Origin: Actinomycetes bacterium
Lineage (GTDB): Bacteria > Actinomycetota > Acidimicrobiia > Acidimicrobiales > Ilumatobacteraceae
Assembly (NCBI GenBank): GCA_025359865.1
Contig: JANYDH010000104.1
Coordinates: forward strand, 1-64,000
Direction: 5' to 3'
Length of the DNA: 64,000 nt
The notes below the pieces were generated by a model. The model worked only from the letters and a program-made list of their open reading frames with translations, was not told the DNA's origin and did not search any database. The stretch's first letter is position 1. Each line of letters begins with the position of its first letter. The position numbers and the translations under genes were made by a program. Shown piece by piece: positions 6,705-15,170 of this stretch.

Positions 6705-8816
6705 CTAGGCGGGAACGGCATCGGCCGGTGACACCCTGACGGCGATACCCGTCATGTGGGCCTGGCTGGAAAGCGGTTCGTAGCTGCCCTCGCCGATCGG
6801 GAGGAGTGCATTCGGGTTGGCACCCGGGTGCGCGTGGGCAACCCGCAATCGCGGGCTGGCTGCGTGGCCCCAGCCATGCACCATCGAGACGACGCCGCGC
6901 ATCAGATCGGCGTCGTATTCGACCACGGTATGGACCTCACCATGGTCGCTGGTGACCACCACCGGAGCGCCGTCATCCAGACCACTTGCCGCTGCATCGT
7001 CGGGATGGATGCCGAGCGGGTTGTCGGTACGCCCTCCACGCTTCATTCGCGAGACGTTAGCGAACCAACTGTTGTGCATCCATGCATCGCGCTTGTGGAT
7101 CAGCCGCAGCCGACCATCGCGGGTCTCGGCTGAGGCCTCGTCGAACAGTCGGTGACACCGTTCGATCGCGTCGGTGAAGCTGGCCGGCGCGCAGTCGACC
7201 AATCCGTCGATGGTGTGGACCTGCTTGTCGAAGAACTCACCCGGTGTCGGCTGTGGCAGCAGGTGCACCTCGCCACTGACCCGAAGCGCGTCGAGGTCGA
7301 CCCCTGCGCCGGCGGCCAGCATGTGCCTCCATTTGGCCCACGGGTCCGGCCGCTCGTCATCAAGGATCGAAGGCAGATCAAGTTCCTGCAACAGGCGATG
7401 GGCGATCCACCACTCTGGTTGCCGGTCGGCCACCGGGCTCACCACGGCGGTCGTGTACTGAGCGAATGGCACAGCGCTGGTTCCGATATTGACGATGTTG
7501 AGGTCGTCACGTTCGTACATATCGGCCGCCGGAAGCACGACGTGCGCCAGTTCGGCTGTGGCGCTGGGATAGATGTCGATGACGATCAACAACTCGAGTT
7601 GTTCGAAGGCCTTACGCAACCTGTCCTGTCCGGCGATCGACAACAGCGGGTTGCCGGCCACGACGATCATCGCCTTGATGGGATCAGCGCTGTCGAGGAT
7701 GGCGTGCGACATGAGCGTGCCCGGCAATGCGCCCCGGCGTAGGCGGCCGAACTCGGTATCGACATACCCTTGTTCGGGCACGCCCGCACCAGCGCGGGCG
7801 TTCGGGTAGAACCCGTCACTCTTCAGATTGCCGCCCTCGGCATCCAACCGACCGGTGACAAACGACAGCATGTGTACCAGCCAGTAGGCGAGCGTCCCCT
7901 GTCTCCCCATGTTCAATCCGGTCGAGGCATGGACCGATGAACGCGGGGTTGTGACCCAAGCGACAGCCAATTCGCGAATCATTGCCGCGTCGATTCCGGT
8001 GACCTCGGCGACCCGCTCGGATGGGTACTCTGCGAGAAACCGACGCAACCCTTCGATGTTTCGTCCGTGGCGAGCGATCACGTCGCGGTTGAAACCACCC
8101 GCAGCGTCGATCTCGTTGAGCAGCGCGGCGAGGAACCATACGTCGGTATCGGGCCGGATGAGCAGCGTGTCTCCAACCCCTCGCTCCGGTGTTTCGATAC
8201 GGCGCGGGTTGATGAACACGATGCGTGCGCCGCGTGCCGTTGCCCTGCGCAGGGCGCCGAGCACGTTGGGAATGCTGTAGAAACTGGCCTGCGAGGCCCG
8301 CGGGTTCTCTCCGATGATAATGCACAGGTCGGTGTGCTCGAGGTCGGGAATCGGATGCACGGTGGACGAACCAAACACGGCCTCGCTGGCGACGAACTTG
8401 TTGGCGCAGTCCTGCGTTCCGGACGAGAACGACCGTCGGACACCCAACGAGCGGAGCAGGGTGCCGATGTGCAATGAACCGAGCGCGTTGAACGCCATCG
8501 GATTGCCGACGTATGCAGCCACTGCGTTTGCGCCGTGCTCGGCAATGATTGCCCTCAGCCGCTGAGCGGTGTGAGCCATTGCATCGTCCCAGCCGGTTTC
8601 CTGCCACGTTCCATCGGGGGAGCGCAACAATGGATGATCGAGGCGGTCAGGGTCGTTGTGCAGGTCGACGGCCGCCAGGCCCTTGTGGCAGGAGAACCCC
8701 TTTGTGACCGGGTGGTCGCGATCTGCGGTGAGCTTCACCAAGCGGCCATCCTCGACATGGCCGATGAGCCCGCAGGACGGTTCGCAAATGCGACAAAACG
8801 TGTGTACATCCACCAT
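6705..8816 (-). CDS. DMSO-reductase-family molybdopterin oxidoreductase
   Basis: 703 residues. An N-terminal 4Fe-4S site has Cys8, Cys11, Cys15 and Cys43, followed by the Mo-bisMGD domains: an NPMAFNALGS segment, SSGTQDCANK near the expected Mo ligand, GENPRASQ, INPRRIETPE, VHASTGLNMGRQGTLA and a C-terminal molybdopterin-binding domain (LGIHPDDAAASGLDDGAPVVVTSDHGEV). There is no Tat signal, so it is probably cytoplasmic. The true start is the ATG at 8816; the frame continues upstream through a His-Asp run encoded by the hexamer repeat at 8879, which I take as non-coding. It is divergent from the Rieske oxygenase at 8975. The substrate is unknown, and no electron-transfer subunit lies next to it. 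Confidence 0.85.
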   Translation of the reverse strand: MVDVHTFCRICEPSCGLIGHVEDGRLVKLTADRDHPVTKGFSCHKGLAAVDLHNDPDRLDHPLLRSPDGTWQETGWDDAMAHTAQRLRAIIAEHGANAVAAYVGNPMAFNALGSLHIGTLLRSLGVRRSFSSGTQDCANKFVASEAVFGSSTVHPIPDLEHTDLCIIIGENPRASQASFYSIPNVLGALRRATARGARIVFINPRRIETPERGVGDTLLIRPDTDVWFLAALLNEIDAAGGFNRDVIARHGRNIEGLRRFLAEYPSERVAEVTGIDAAMIRELAVAWVTTPRSSVHASTGLNMGRQGTLAYWLVHMLSFVTGRLDAEGGNLKSDGFYPNARAGAGVPEQGYVDTEFGRLRRGALPGTLMSHAILDSADPIKAMIVVAGNPLLSIAGQDRLRKAFEQLELLIVIDIYPSATAELAHVVLPAADMYERDDLNIVNIGTSAVPFAQYTTAVVSPVADRQPEWWIAHRLLQELDLPSILDDERPDPWAKWRHMLAAGAGVDLDALRVSGEVHLLPQPTPGEFFDKQVHTIDGLVDCAPASFTDAIERCHRLFDEASAETRDGRLRLIHKRDAWMHNSWFANVSRMKRGGRTDNPLGIHPDDAAASGLDDGAPVVVTSDHGEVHTVVEYDADLMRGVVSMVHGWGHAASPRLRVAHAHPGANPNALLPIGEGSYEPLSSQAHMTGIAVRVSPADAVPA

Positions 8817-8878
8817 GAGCGCGAGCGTACGTGCAAACAGCAACGGCGTTCGGCCCGGAGCCGACATCGATGCACTCC

Positions 8879-8926
8879 CGTGGTCGTGGTCGTGGTTGTG
8901 GTTGTGGTCGTGGTCGTGGTCGTGGA
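8879..8926. repeat. Hexanucleotide repeat (YGTGGT)7 in a divergent promoter
   Basis: Seven consecutive YGTGGT units (three C-type, two T-type, two C-type) plus a CGTGGA unit, in the 158-base space between the molybdoenzyme (start 8816) and the Rieske oxygenase (start 8975). A rotation of the same hexamer recurs as ACGACC at 24614. Length changes here would alter the spacing of both divergent promoters. Confidence 0.9.
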
Positions 8927-8974
8927 GATCGTCCGCTAGTCGATCAGTGCGTCGGGGCTGGAAGAGTGGACGCG

Positions 8975-10228
8975 ATGACGGCACCGGTCGAGCGGATCAA
9001 AGCGCAGATGAGATGGGAGTTCGAGCGCGTTGGCCCTCCCGACGGATTTCCAGCGTTCCATGACATCCCGATCGGCCGGTACACGAGCGACGAGTTCTTC
9101 GAGTTGGAGCGCATGCATCTGTGGAGTCGAGTGTGGGTGATGGCTGGCCGTGCGGACGACATCGCTGCGCCCGGTGACTACCTCACGTTCGATGATCTTG
9201 TGGTACCGGTGGTCATCGTCCACGGCAGCGATGGCGTCGTGCGCGCGTTCTACAACACGTGTCAGCACCGCGGTGCGCCAGTGGTCCGTGACCAGCGTGG
9301 GTCGGCGCGCAATCTTCGCTGTCAGTACCACGGGTGGACCTACGACATGATCGACGGTCAGTTGGTGAGCGTTCCCGATGAGCGTGACTTCGTCGGACTG
9401 TGCCGTGACGACCGTGGGTTGCGCCAACTGTCGTGCGAGGTGTGGCAGGGCTGGATCTTCGTGAATCAAGACCCGGAGGCGGCGCCGCTTCGCGACTGGT
9501 TCGGTCCGGTACTCGCCGAACTCGAAGAGTTCGGCGGCGCAGACCTACGCACGGTCGCAGTACGCAGCGAGGTGATCCCTTGCAACTGGAAGGTCACCGC
9601 CGAGGCGTTCCTCGAGGTGTACCACTTCCGTCACATCCACTCGCGGGGGCCCGCCGGAGATTCCGCGCTCGATCACCGGGGCGCAGCGATGGGGCTTTTC
9701 CCGAACGGGTCGAGTCGGATGGTGACCCCGTTCTCGCGCCCGTCGGTGGAGGCGCTCGGGATGGCCGATTGGGCCGATTTCAAGCACCACGTCAATCCTG
9801 AGTTCGCGGACACTGCAGCCGTCAACGACATGGTCCGCTCCACCAGCACCGCATACAGCCTGTTCCCGAATCTCATCACACCAGTCGCTTCTGGCGGCTT
9901 TCCGTTCCTGATGTTCTGGCCGCTCGACCAAGGCACGACCCGCTTGGACTGGATCCACTATGCGCCGAAGACGTGGGAAGGCGACACGCTGCCGACCGCG
10001 TGGCAGCGACGTCTCGCCGGGTTCGATCTGATCATGGAAGAAGACGTTCGCAACATGGCGCCGATGCAACGATCGCTCGAATCGCCGGCAATGCGCGGGG
10101 TGCCGATCAACTACCAGGAGCGTCGAATCTGGCACCTCCACGAACAGATCGACCGCACGATCGGCATCGACCGCATCCGCCCCGAGTGGCGTGTCGCGCA
10201 GGTGCTGGAACCATTCCTCGAGCGCTGA
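8975..10228 (+). CDS. Rieske-type aromatic ring-hydroxylating oxygenase, alpha subunit
   Basis: 417 residues from the ATG at 8975. The Rieske 2Fe-2S site is CQHRG ... CQYHGWTYD (Cys-x-His and Cys-x2-His). The mononuclear iron site is EAFLEVYHFRHIHS with the two His, plus an Asp in MEEDVRNM. The length and motif order match the alpha subunit of oxygenases that hydroxylate or demethylate aromatic or quaternary-amine substrates. No ferredoxin, reductase or beta subunit gene adjoins it, so electrons must come from elsewhere in the genome. It lies between two molybdoenzymes, which suggests catabolism of one unusual substrate, but this is only context. Confidence 0.9.
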   Translation: MTAPVERIKAQMRWEFERVGPPDGFPAFHDIPIGRYTSDEFFELERMHLWSRVWVMAGRADDIAAPGDYLTFDDLVVPVVIVHGSDGVVRAFYNTCQHRGAPVVRDQRGSARNLRCQYHGWTYDMIDGQLVSVPDERDFVGLCRDDRGLRQLSCEVWQGWIFVNQDPEAAPLRDWFGPVLAELEEFGGADLRTVAVRSEVIPCNWKVTAEAFLEVYHFRHIHSRGPAGDSALDHRGAAMGLFPNGSSRMVTPFSRPSVEALGMADWADFKHHVNPEFADTAAVNDMVRSTSTAYSLFPNLITPVASGGFPFLMFWPLDQGTTRLDWIHYAPKTWEGDTLPTAWQRRLAGFDLIMEEDVRNMAPMQRSLESPAMRGVPINYQERRIWHLHEQIDRTIGIDRIRPEWRVAQVLEPFLER

Positions 10229-10313
10229 GCCGAGTCCGCCTCAGACCCGTTGGGTCGTGAGGTTGGGTGTTGGCTGGGCTGCCGGAACCTCACGGGGCGT
10301 TGTGCGGGGCGCG

Positions 10314-10319
10314 TACACT
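10314..10319 (+). promoter_or_regulatory. -10 box (TACACT) of a probably leaderless transcript
   Basis: TACACT ends nine bases before the ATG at 10329, so transcription would begin at or very near the start codon. No ribosome site is visible. The same hexamer precedes the TetR gene at 12784. Confidence 0.4.
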
Positions 10320-10328
10320 CCGATCGAC

Positions 10329-12737
10329 ATGACTGCATCTGCTTCTCTTCCGGCCGCGTCGCCGCGCGGCTCCATCCTTGGCACCCGCGTGGTGCGTACC
10401 GAAGATCCGGCTCTGCTGCTCGGTGAAGGTCGGTACGTGGCCGATCTGGAGCTGCCCGACAAACTGCATGCCGTGTTCGTCGGGTCTGAGCAGGCCCACG
10501 GCATCATTCGGTCCGTCCACGTCGACGATGCGCGCGCCATGCCGGGTGTCGTCGCCGTCTGGACAGCGGCCGAACTCGGTGTGGCCGCTCATCACGGGTT
10601 CGTGAAGGTTCACGACGACTTCGCTCGGCCACCGCTTGCGCAAGACCGAGTGCGATTTGTCGGCGAACCGGTCGCGGTTGTGTTCGCCCACTCATATGCA
10701 GAGGGTGAAGATGCCGCCCAGGTGGTGTGGGTCGAGATTGACCCGCTGCCGGCCCATATCGATGCCGAGCGGGCCTTGGCGCCGGAGGCAGCGGCCATCT
10801 TCCCGGCTCACGGTTCGAACCAGGCGCTTGCTATCGCAGACACGCACCGGGTGGATGTCGCTATCGGAGCTGACGTGGTGGTGCGTGGTCGGTACGTGAA
10901 CCAACGGGTGAACGTGGCTCCGATGGAACCCGACTCGTTTGCCGCTGCACCTGCGCCCGATGGACGGATCACCGTGTGGCCGTCCACGCAGATGCCACAC
11001 CTTCTGCAAGGTCAGTTGGCCGGGGCACTCGGATGGGACCCGAGTGAGATCCACGTGATCACGCCCCAGGTGGGCGGTGGCTTCGGTGGCAAGGCGGGAT
11101 GCCATCCTGAGTACGTCGTGGTGACAAAGGCGGCTCGCGAGTTCGGCCGACCAGTGGTGTGGGTGCCCACTCGTAGCAGCGACATGACTTCGCTTCCGCA
11201 TAGCCGCGGGCAGATCCAGTATGCCGAGCTCGGCTGCACGCACGACGGCACGTTCACCGGGTTGCGGGTTCGTCTCGTCGGCGATGCCGGCGGCTACCCC
11301 ACCATCGGGGCATTCCTGCCCGGCGGTACGCGGCGGATGGCCCAGGGCACCTACCGGATTCCGGCCATCCAATTCGACGTGATGGTGGCGGTCACCAACA
11401 CCACGCCGATGGGCGCGTATCGCGGTGCCGGCCGACCCGAGGCCACAGCGCTCTTGGAGCGACTGGTTGATCAAGCCGCCCACGAACTGGGGATCGATCC
11501 GATCGAGCTCCGCGAGCGCAACTTCCTCGGTGACGAGGTCTTTCCGTACCGCACGCTGATGGGGGCCACATACGACTCCGGGCGGTACACCTTGCCGCTG
11601 CGGACCGCTGCGGCGGAGATCGGCTATGCCACGCTGCGGTCCGAGCAGGCAGCACGCCGCGAACGCGGCGATCGGGTTGTGCTCGGAATTGGTGTAGCGG
11701 CGTACGTCGAGGTCACCGCTGGCGGCGACGGCGGCGAGTTTGCATCTGTCGAGATCCACGACGATGGAGCGGTAACGGTGTACGTGGGTACATCTGCGCA
11801 CGGGCAGGGTCATCAGACGTCGTATGCGATGCTCATTTCCGCTCAGACCGGGATTCCGATCGATCAGATTCGCTTGGTAGATGGTGACACCGACCGTGTG
11901 CGTCGCGGTGGCGGTACGGGCGGATCCCGATCGCTACAGCTCGGTGGGTCGGCGGTACATCGCGCTACCGAAGTGCTGGTCGACTCGGCTCGCAATCTGG
12001 CGGCGCGGCTACTCGAGGCCGATGTCGCCGATGTCGTCGTCGACCTTGAGTCCGGCACGATCGGTGTCGCCGGCGTACCCGCATCGGCGCTCAGCTGGGC
12101 CGAGTTGGCCACCCGCTCGCGTGAACAGGACGCCACGGTACTCAGCGGCGAGTTCGTGTTCGAACAAGATGGCGCAACGTTCCCGTTCGGCGCTCATATC
12201 GCAGTAGTGGAGGTCGACCTCGACACCGGTCGGGTCACCCTCCTGCGTCACGTGGCAGTCGATGACTGTGGCACCGTGCTCAACCCGCTCTTGGTCGAAG
12301 GCCAGCAACACGGTGGTATCGCTGCCGGCGTCGGCCAGGCACTGTTCGAAGAGGTGCGCTATGACGAGGACGGCAACCCGATCACGTCGAACTTCGCCGA
12401 CTACGCACTGCCGAGTGCCGCCGAACTGCCGAGCTTCGAGGTCCATTCCACGCAGACGCCGACGCCGCTCAACCCGCTCGGGGCGAAGGGCATCGGAGAA
12501 GCATCGACGATTGGGTCCACCCCCGCCGTCCAGAACGCGGTGATCGATGCGGTCGCCCATCTCGGCATCTTGCACCTCGACATGCCATGCACGCCGCAGC
12601 GGGTGTGGGCAGCGGTTCGTGCTGCCGAAGCCGGACGACCGCCTTCGCCCTGGCGTGAACCACCGAGTGTCTTCGGACAACCAGAAGAGATCGGTGCCGC
12701 CGAGCAAGCCGGTATCGACGCGGCTGAAGGAATCTGA
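10329..12737 (+). CDS. Xanthine dehydrogenase/CO dehydrogenase-family large (Mo-binding) subunit
   Basis: 802 residues. It has the hammerhead domain at the N-terminus (GTRVVRTEDPALLLGEGRYV), the glycine loop QVGGGFGGKAG, the AYRGAGRPEAT motif seen in aldehyde, CO and xanthine dehydrogenases, and the catalytic Glu in GAKGIGEASTIG near residue 720. CO dehydrogenases proper carry the active-site loop AYRCSFR; this one has AYRGAGR, so it is an aldehyde/xanthine/other hydroxylase rather than a form I CO dehydrogenase. The 2Fe-2S and FAD subunits that normally accompany it are absent on both sides. It may use subunits encoded elsewhere. Confidence 0.88.
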   Translation: MTASASLPAASPRGSILGTRVVRTEDPALLLGEGRYVADLELPDKLHAVFVGSEQAHGIIRSVHVDDARAMPGVVAVWTAAELGVAAHHGFVKVHDDFARPPLAQDRVRFVGEPVAVVFAHSYAEGEDAAQVVWVEIDPLPAHIDAERALAPEAAAIFPAHGSNQALAIADTHRVDVAIGADVVVRGRYVNQRVNVAPMEPDSFAAAPAPDGRITVWPSTQMPHLLQGQLAGALGWDPSEIHVITPQVGGGFGGKAGCHPEYVVVTKAAREFGRPVVWVPTRSSDMTSLPHSRGQIQYAELGCTHDGTFTGLRVRLVGDAGGYPTIGAFLPGGTRRMAQGTYRIPAIQFDVMVAVTNTTPMGAYRGAGRPEATALLERLVDQAAHELGIDPIELRERNFLGDEVFPYRTLMGATYDSGRYTLPLRTAAAEIGYATLRSEQAARRERGDRVVLGIGVAAYVEVTAGGDGGEFASVEIHDDGAVTVYVGTSAHGQGHQTSYAMLISAQTGIPIDQIRLVDGDTDRVRRGGGTGGSRSLQLGGSAVHRATEVLVDSARNLAARLLEADVADVVVDLESGTIGVAGVPASALSWAELATRSREQDATVLSGEFVFEQDGATFPFGAHIAVVEVDLDTGRVTLLRHVAVDDCGTVLNPLLVEGQQHGGIAAGVGQALFEEVRYDEDGNPITSNFADYALPSAAELPSFEVHSTQTPTPLNPLGAKGIGEASTIGSTPAVQNAVIDAVAHLGILHLDMPCTPQRVWAAVRAAEAGRPPSPWREPPSVFGQPEEIGAAEQAGIDAAEGI

Positions 12738-12744
12738 GCGTACG

Positions 12745-12772
12745 ATGGGTGAGTGAGCACTCACTCATCCAT
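12745..12772. promoter_or_regulatory. TetR operator overlapping the promoter
   Basis: TGAGTGAG-CA-CTCACTCA (12750-12767) is a perfect 8+8 inverted repeat. With one mismatched position it extends to ATGG/CCAT at the outer ends. This is a typical operator for TetR repressors of exporters. Its right end touches the -10 box (TACACT, 12772-12777), so bound repressor would block RNA polymerase. Confidence 0.8.
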
Positions 12773-12777
12773 ACACT
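12772..12777 (+). promoter_or_regulatory. -10 box (TACACT) for the TetR-ABC exporter operon
   Basis: TACACT lies six bases before the ATG at 12784, giving a leaderless transcript, and abuts the palindromic operator. The same promoter should serve the two ABC genes because all three genes overlap. Confidence 0.5.
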
Positions 12778-12783
12778 GTGCTC

Positions 12784-13440
12784 ATGCCAACGCGACGTGC
12801 GCCCGCTGGGATTCCCGCTGAAGTTCCCGTTGAGGTTCCCGCGAAGTGCGTCGGACGTTCTTCCGGCCAGCGGGCGGCGGCATTGCCGCCGCACGAACGT
12901 CGGGCATCGATCCTAGCTACGACCCAACCGTTGCTGTTGAAGTACGGCGGCGCAGTTACCACCCGCCAGATTGCCGAGGCGGCGGGAATCGCAGAGGGCA
13001 CGATCTTTCGAGTGTTCCCAGACAAAGAGTCATTGTTGCGTGCCGTGGTCGATGCGGCCTTTGACCCCGAGCCGGTCGAGCGGGCATTGACGGCCATCGA
13101 TCCGATGAAACCATTCGAGCAGCGACTCGTCGAGGCCGTCAAGATCATGCAACGCCGATTGCGTAACATTTGGCAACTCACGTCGGCGATTGGGGATTCC
13201 AATGCCCCGTTCGGCGGCAAGCCGAAGCGCGCGGCCGATTTCGTCACCTTGACCGCGATGTTCGAAACGGTCGCCGACCGCATCTCGCATCCGCCGAGAA
13301 CCGCATCGCTGATGTTGCGCGGGCTCACGATCGCGCTCACTCACCCTTCCCTCGTGCCCGATCACACGGTCGCTGCGACCGACATCGTGTCGCTGTTCTT
13401 GAATGGCATCTGCACCGAACACGGAGCCAACCCATGCTGA
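12784..13440 (+). CDS. TetR-family regulator of the downstream ABC exporter
   Basis: 218 residues. The helix-turn-helix is VTTRQIAEAAGIAEGTIFRVFPDKESLLRAVV (about residues 55-87). It is preceded by an unusual 35-residue tail containing three near-identical 12-base repeats that encode an IPAEVPVEVPA run. The C-terminal ligand domain is not diagnostic. Its stop overlaps the ATG of the first ABC gene (ATGCTGA, 7 bases). The palindrome at 12745-12772 is its likely operator, so the repressor autoregulates the operon, and the exported compound or a relative is the probable inducer. Confidence 0.88.
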   Translation: MPTRRAPAGIPAEVPVEVPAKCVGRSSGQRAAALPPHERRASILATTQPLLLKYGGAVTTRQIAEAAGIAEGTIFRVFPDKESLLRAVVDAAFDPEPVERALTAIDPMKPFEQRLVEAVKIMQRRLRNIWQLTSAIGDSNAPFGGKPKRAADFVTLTAMFETVADRISHPPRTASLMLRGLTIALTHPSLVPDHTVAATDIVSLFLNGICTEHGANPC

Positions 13441-15170
13441 AGCGATTGCTTACGTCCTACCTCGCCCGCTATCGGCCGCTCCTTATTGCAGTGCTCGTAC
13501 TGCAAACCGTGCAGACGCTCGCCGCGCTCTACCTGCCCTCGTTGAATGCGGACATCATCGATCACGGTGTGGCCACGGGCGACACGGGATACATCTGGCG
13601 CACCGGGCTGTTGATGATCGGTATCACCGTCGTGCAGGTGGGTTTTTCGATCGGAGCGATCTACTTCGGCTCGCGGGTGTCGATGAGCTTCGGTCGAGAT
13701 CTGCGTGGCGGCCTGTTCCACCAGGTCACCGGATTTTCTGCGCGAGAGGTGGCCCAGTTCGGTGCCCCGTCGCTCATCACTCGCATCACCAACGATGTCC
13801 AGCAGGTGCAGATGCTGGTGCTGATGACCTGCACGATGCTGGTCGCAGCGCCGATCACGGCAATCGGCGGCACCATCATGGCCCTGCGCCAAGACGTCGG
13901 TCTGGCGTGGTTGCTCGGGGTGAGCATCCCCGTGTTGCTGATCTGCATCGGCACCACGATTTCCAGGATGCTCCCTCAGTTCCGAATCATGCAGGTCCGA
14001 ATCGACTCGATCAACCGTGTCCTGCGCGAGCAGCTCACCGGTGTGCGTGTGGTCCGGGCATTCGTCCGTGAACCGCAGGAAGTCAAGCGGTTCGCGCGTA
14101 GCAACGCCGATCTGACCGAGACGTCGTTGACGTCTGGCCGGCTGATGGCGTTGATGTTTCCGACGGTCGCGATGGTGGTCAACGTGACGAGCGTCGGGGT
14201 GTTGTGGTTCGGCGCCAATCGCATCAACCAGGGCCAGATGAGCGTCGGTTCTCTCATTGCGTTTTTGACCTACCTCACCCAGATTCTGATGGCAGTGATG
14301 ATGGCCACGTTCATGGCAGCTTTGGTGCCTCGGGCCGCAGTGAGTGCCGAGAGAATTCAGTCGGTGCTCGATACTTCCTCATCGGTGGTCATCGCTGAGA
14401 CGCCTGTCGAACACGTGACGATGTCCGGTTCGCTCGAATTCCGCGCTGCAGGATTCGCGTACCCGGGCGCAGAGTCGGCCGTCTTGGATGACATCTCATT
14501 CCGTTGTACGGCCGGAACGACGACCGCCATCATCGGCAGCACAGGGTCCGGCAAGACCACGCTGCTCGGACTCATCCCGCGGTTGTTCGATACCACCTCG
14601 GGTGCGGTGCTCATCGATGGTGTCGACGTACGCGATCTACACCCCGAGATGTTGTGGAGCAGGGTCGGTCTGGTTCCGCAGAAGCCGTACCTGTTCTCCG
14701 GAACCATCGCCAGCAACCTTCGATACGGCAAGCCGGATGCCACCGATGACGAGATGTGGGAGGCGCTCGGCATCGCCCAGGCGGCTGACTTTGTCAGGTC
14801 GATGCCAGGCGGGCTCGATGCCCGTATCGCACAGGGTGGGGCCAATGTGTCGGGTGGCCAACGCCAACGCCTGGCCATCGCTCGCGCGCTCATCCGCAAG
14901 CCCGAGATCTACCTGTTCGACGACTCGTTCTCGGCGCTCGACCTCTCCACCGACGCACGCTTGCGGGCAGCGCTTGCGCCCAATACCCGCGATGCGGCGA
15001 TGGTCATCGTGGCACAGCGGGTCTCCACCATTCGCCATGCTGACCAGATCTTGGTACTTGAAGAGGGACGCACCGCCGGGTTGGGCACGCACGACGAACT
15101 CCTGGTCAGTTGCCCGACATACGCGGAGATCGTGGCTTCGCAGTTGACCGAGCAGGAGGCGGCGGCATGA
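13434..15170 (+). CDS. Heterodimeric ABC exporter, subunit with degenerate ATPase site
   Basis: 578 residues: a six-helix transmembrane domain (about 1-310), then the nucleotide-binding domain with Walker A (IIGSTGSGKTTLLG), a Q-loop, a canonical signature (VSGGQRQRLAIARAL) and Walker B (IYLFDDSFSALD). The residue after the Walker B Asp is Asp, not the catalytic Glu. Together with the non-canonical signature of its partner this creates one inactive and one active ATP site, as in LmrCD or TM287/288. It couples tightly to the TetR gene upstream (7-base overlap) and to the partner downstream (ATGA). It probably exports a lipid-like or drug-like compound; the substrate is unknown. Confidence 0.9.
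   Translation: MLKRLLTSYLARYRPLLIAVLVLQTVQTLAALYLPSLNADIIDHGVATGDTGYIWRTGLLMIGITVVQVGFSIGAIYFGSRVSMSFGRDLRGGLFHQVTGFSAREVAQFGAPSLITRITNDVQQVQMLVLMTCTMLVAAPITAIGGTIMALRQDVGLAWLLGVSIPVLLICIGTTISRMLPQFRIMQVRIDSINRVLREQLTGVRVVRAFVREPQEVKRFARSNADLTETSLTSGRLMALMFPTVAMVVNVTSVGVLWFGANRINQGQMSVGSLIAFLTYLTQILMAVMMATFMAALVPRAAVSAERIQSVLDTSSSVVIAETPVEHVTMSGSLEFRAAGFAYPGAESAVLDDISFRCTAGTTTAIIGSTGSGKTTLLGLIPRLFDTTSGAVLIDGVDVRDLHPEMLWSRVGLVPQKPYLFSGTIASNLRYGKPDATDDEMWEALGIAQAADFVRSMPGGLDARIAQGGANVSGGQRQRLAIARALIRKPEIYLFDDSFSALDLSTDARLRAALAPNTRDAAMVIVAQRVSTIRHADQILVLEEGRTAGLGTHDELLVSCPTYAEIVASQLTEQEAAA

Noticed and set aside
8817-8984. His-Asp-rich N-terminal extension of the molybdoenzyme
   Set aside because: The His-Asp run is produced by the hexamer repeat read in one frame; the Fe-S domain begins normally at the ATG at 8816.
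10329-12737. Carbon monoxide dehydrogenase (CoxL form I)
   Set aside because: The active-site loop is AYRGAGR, not AYRCSFR.
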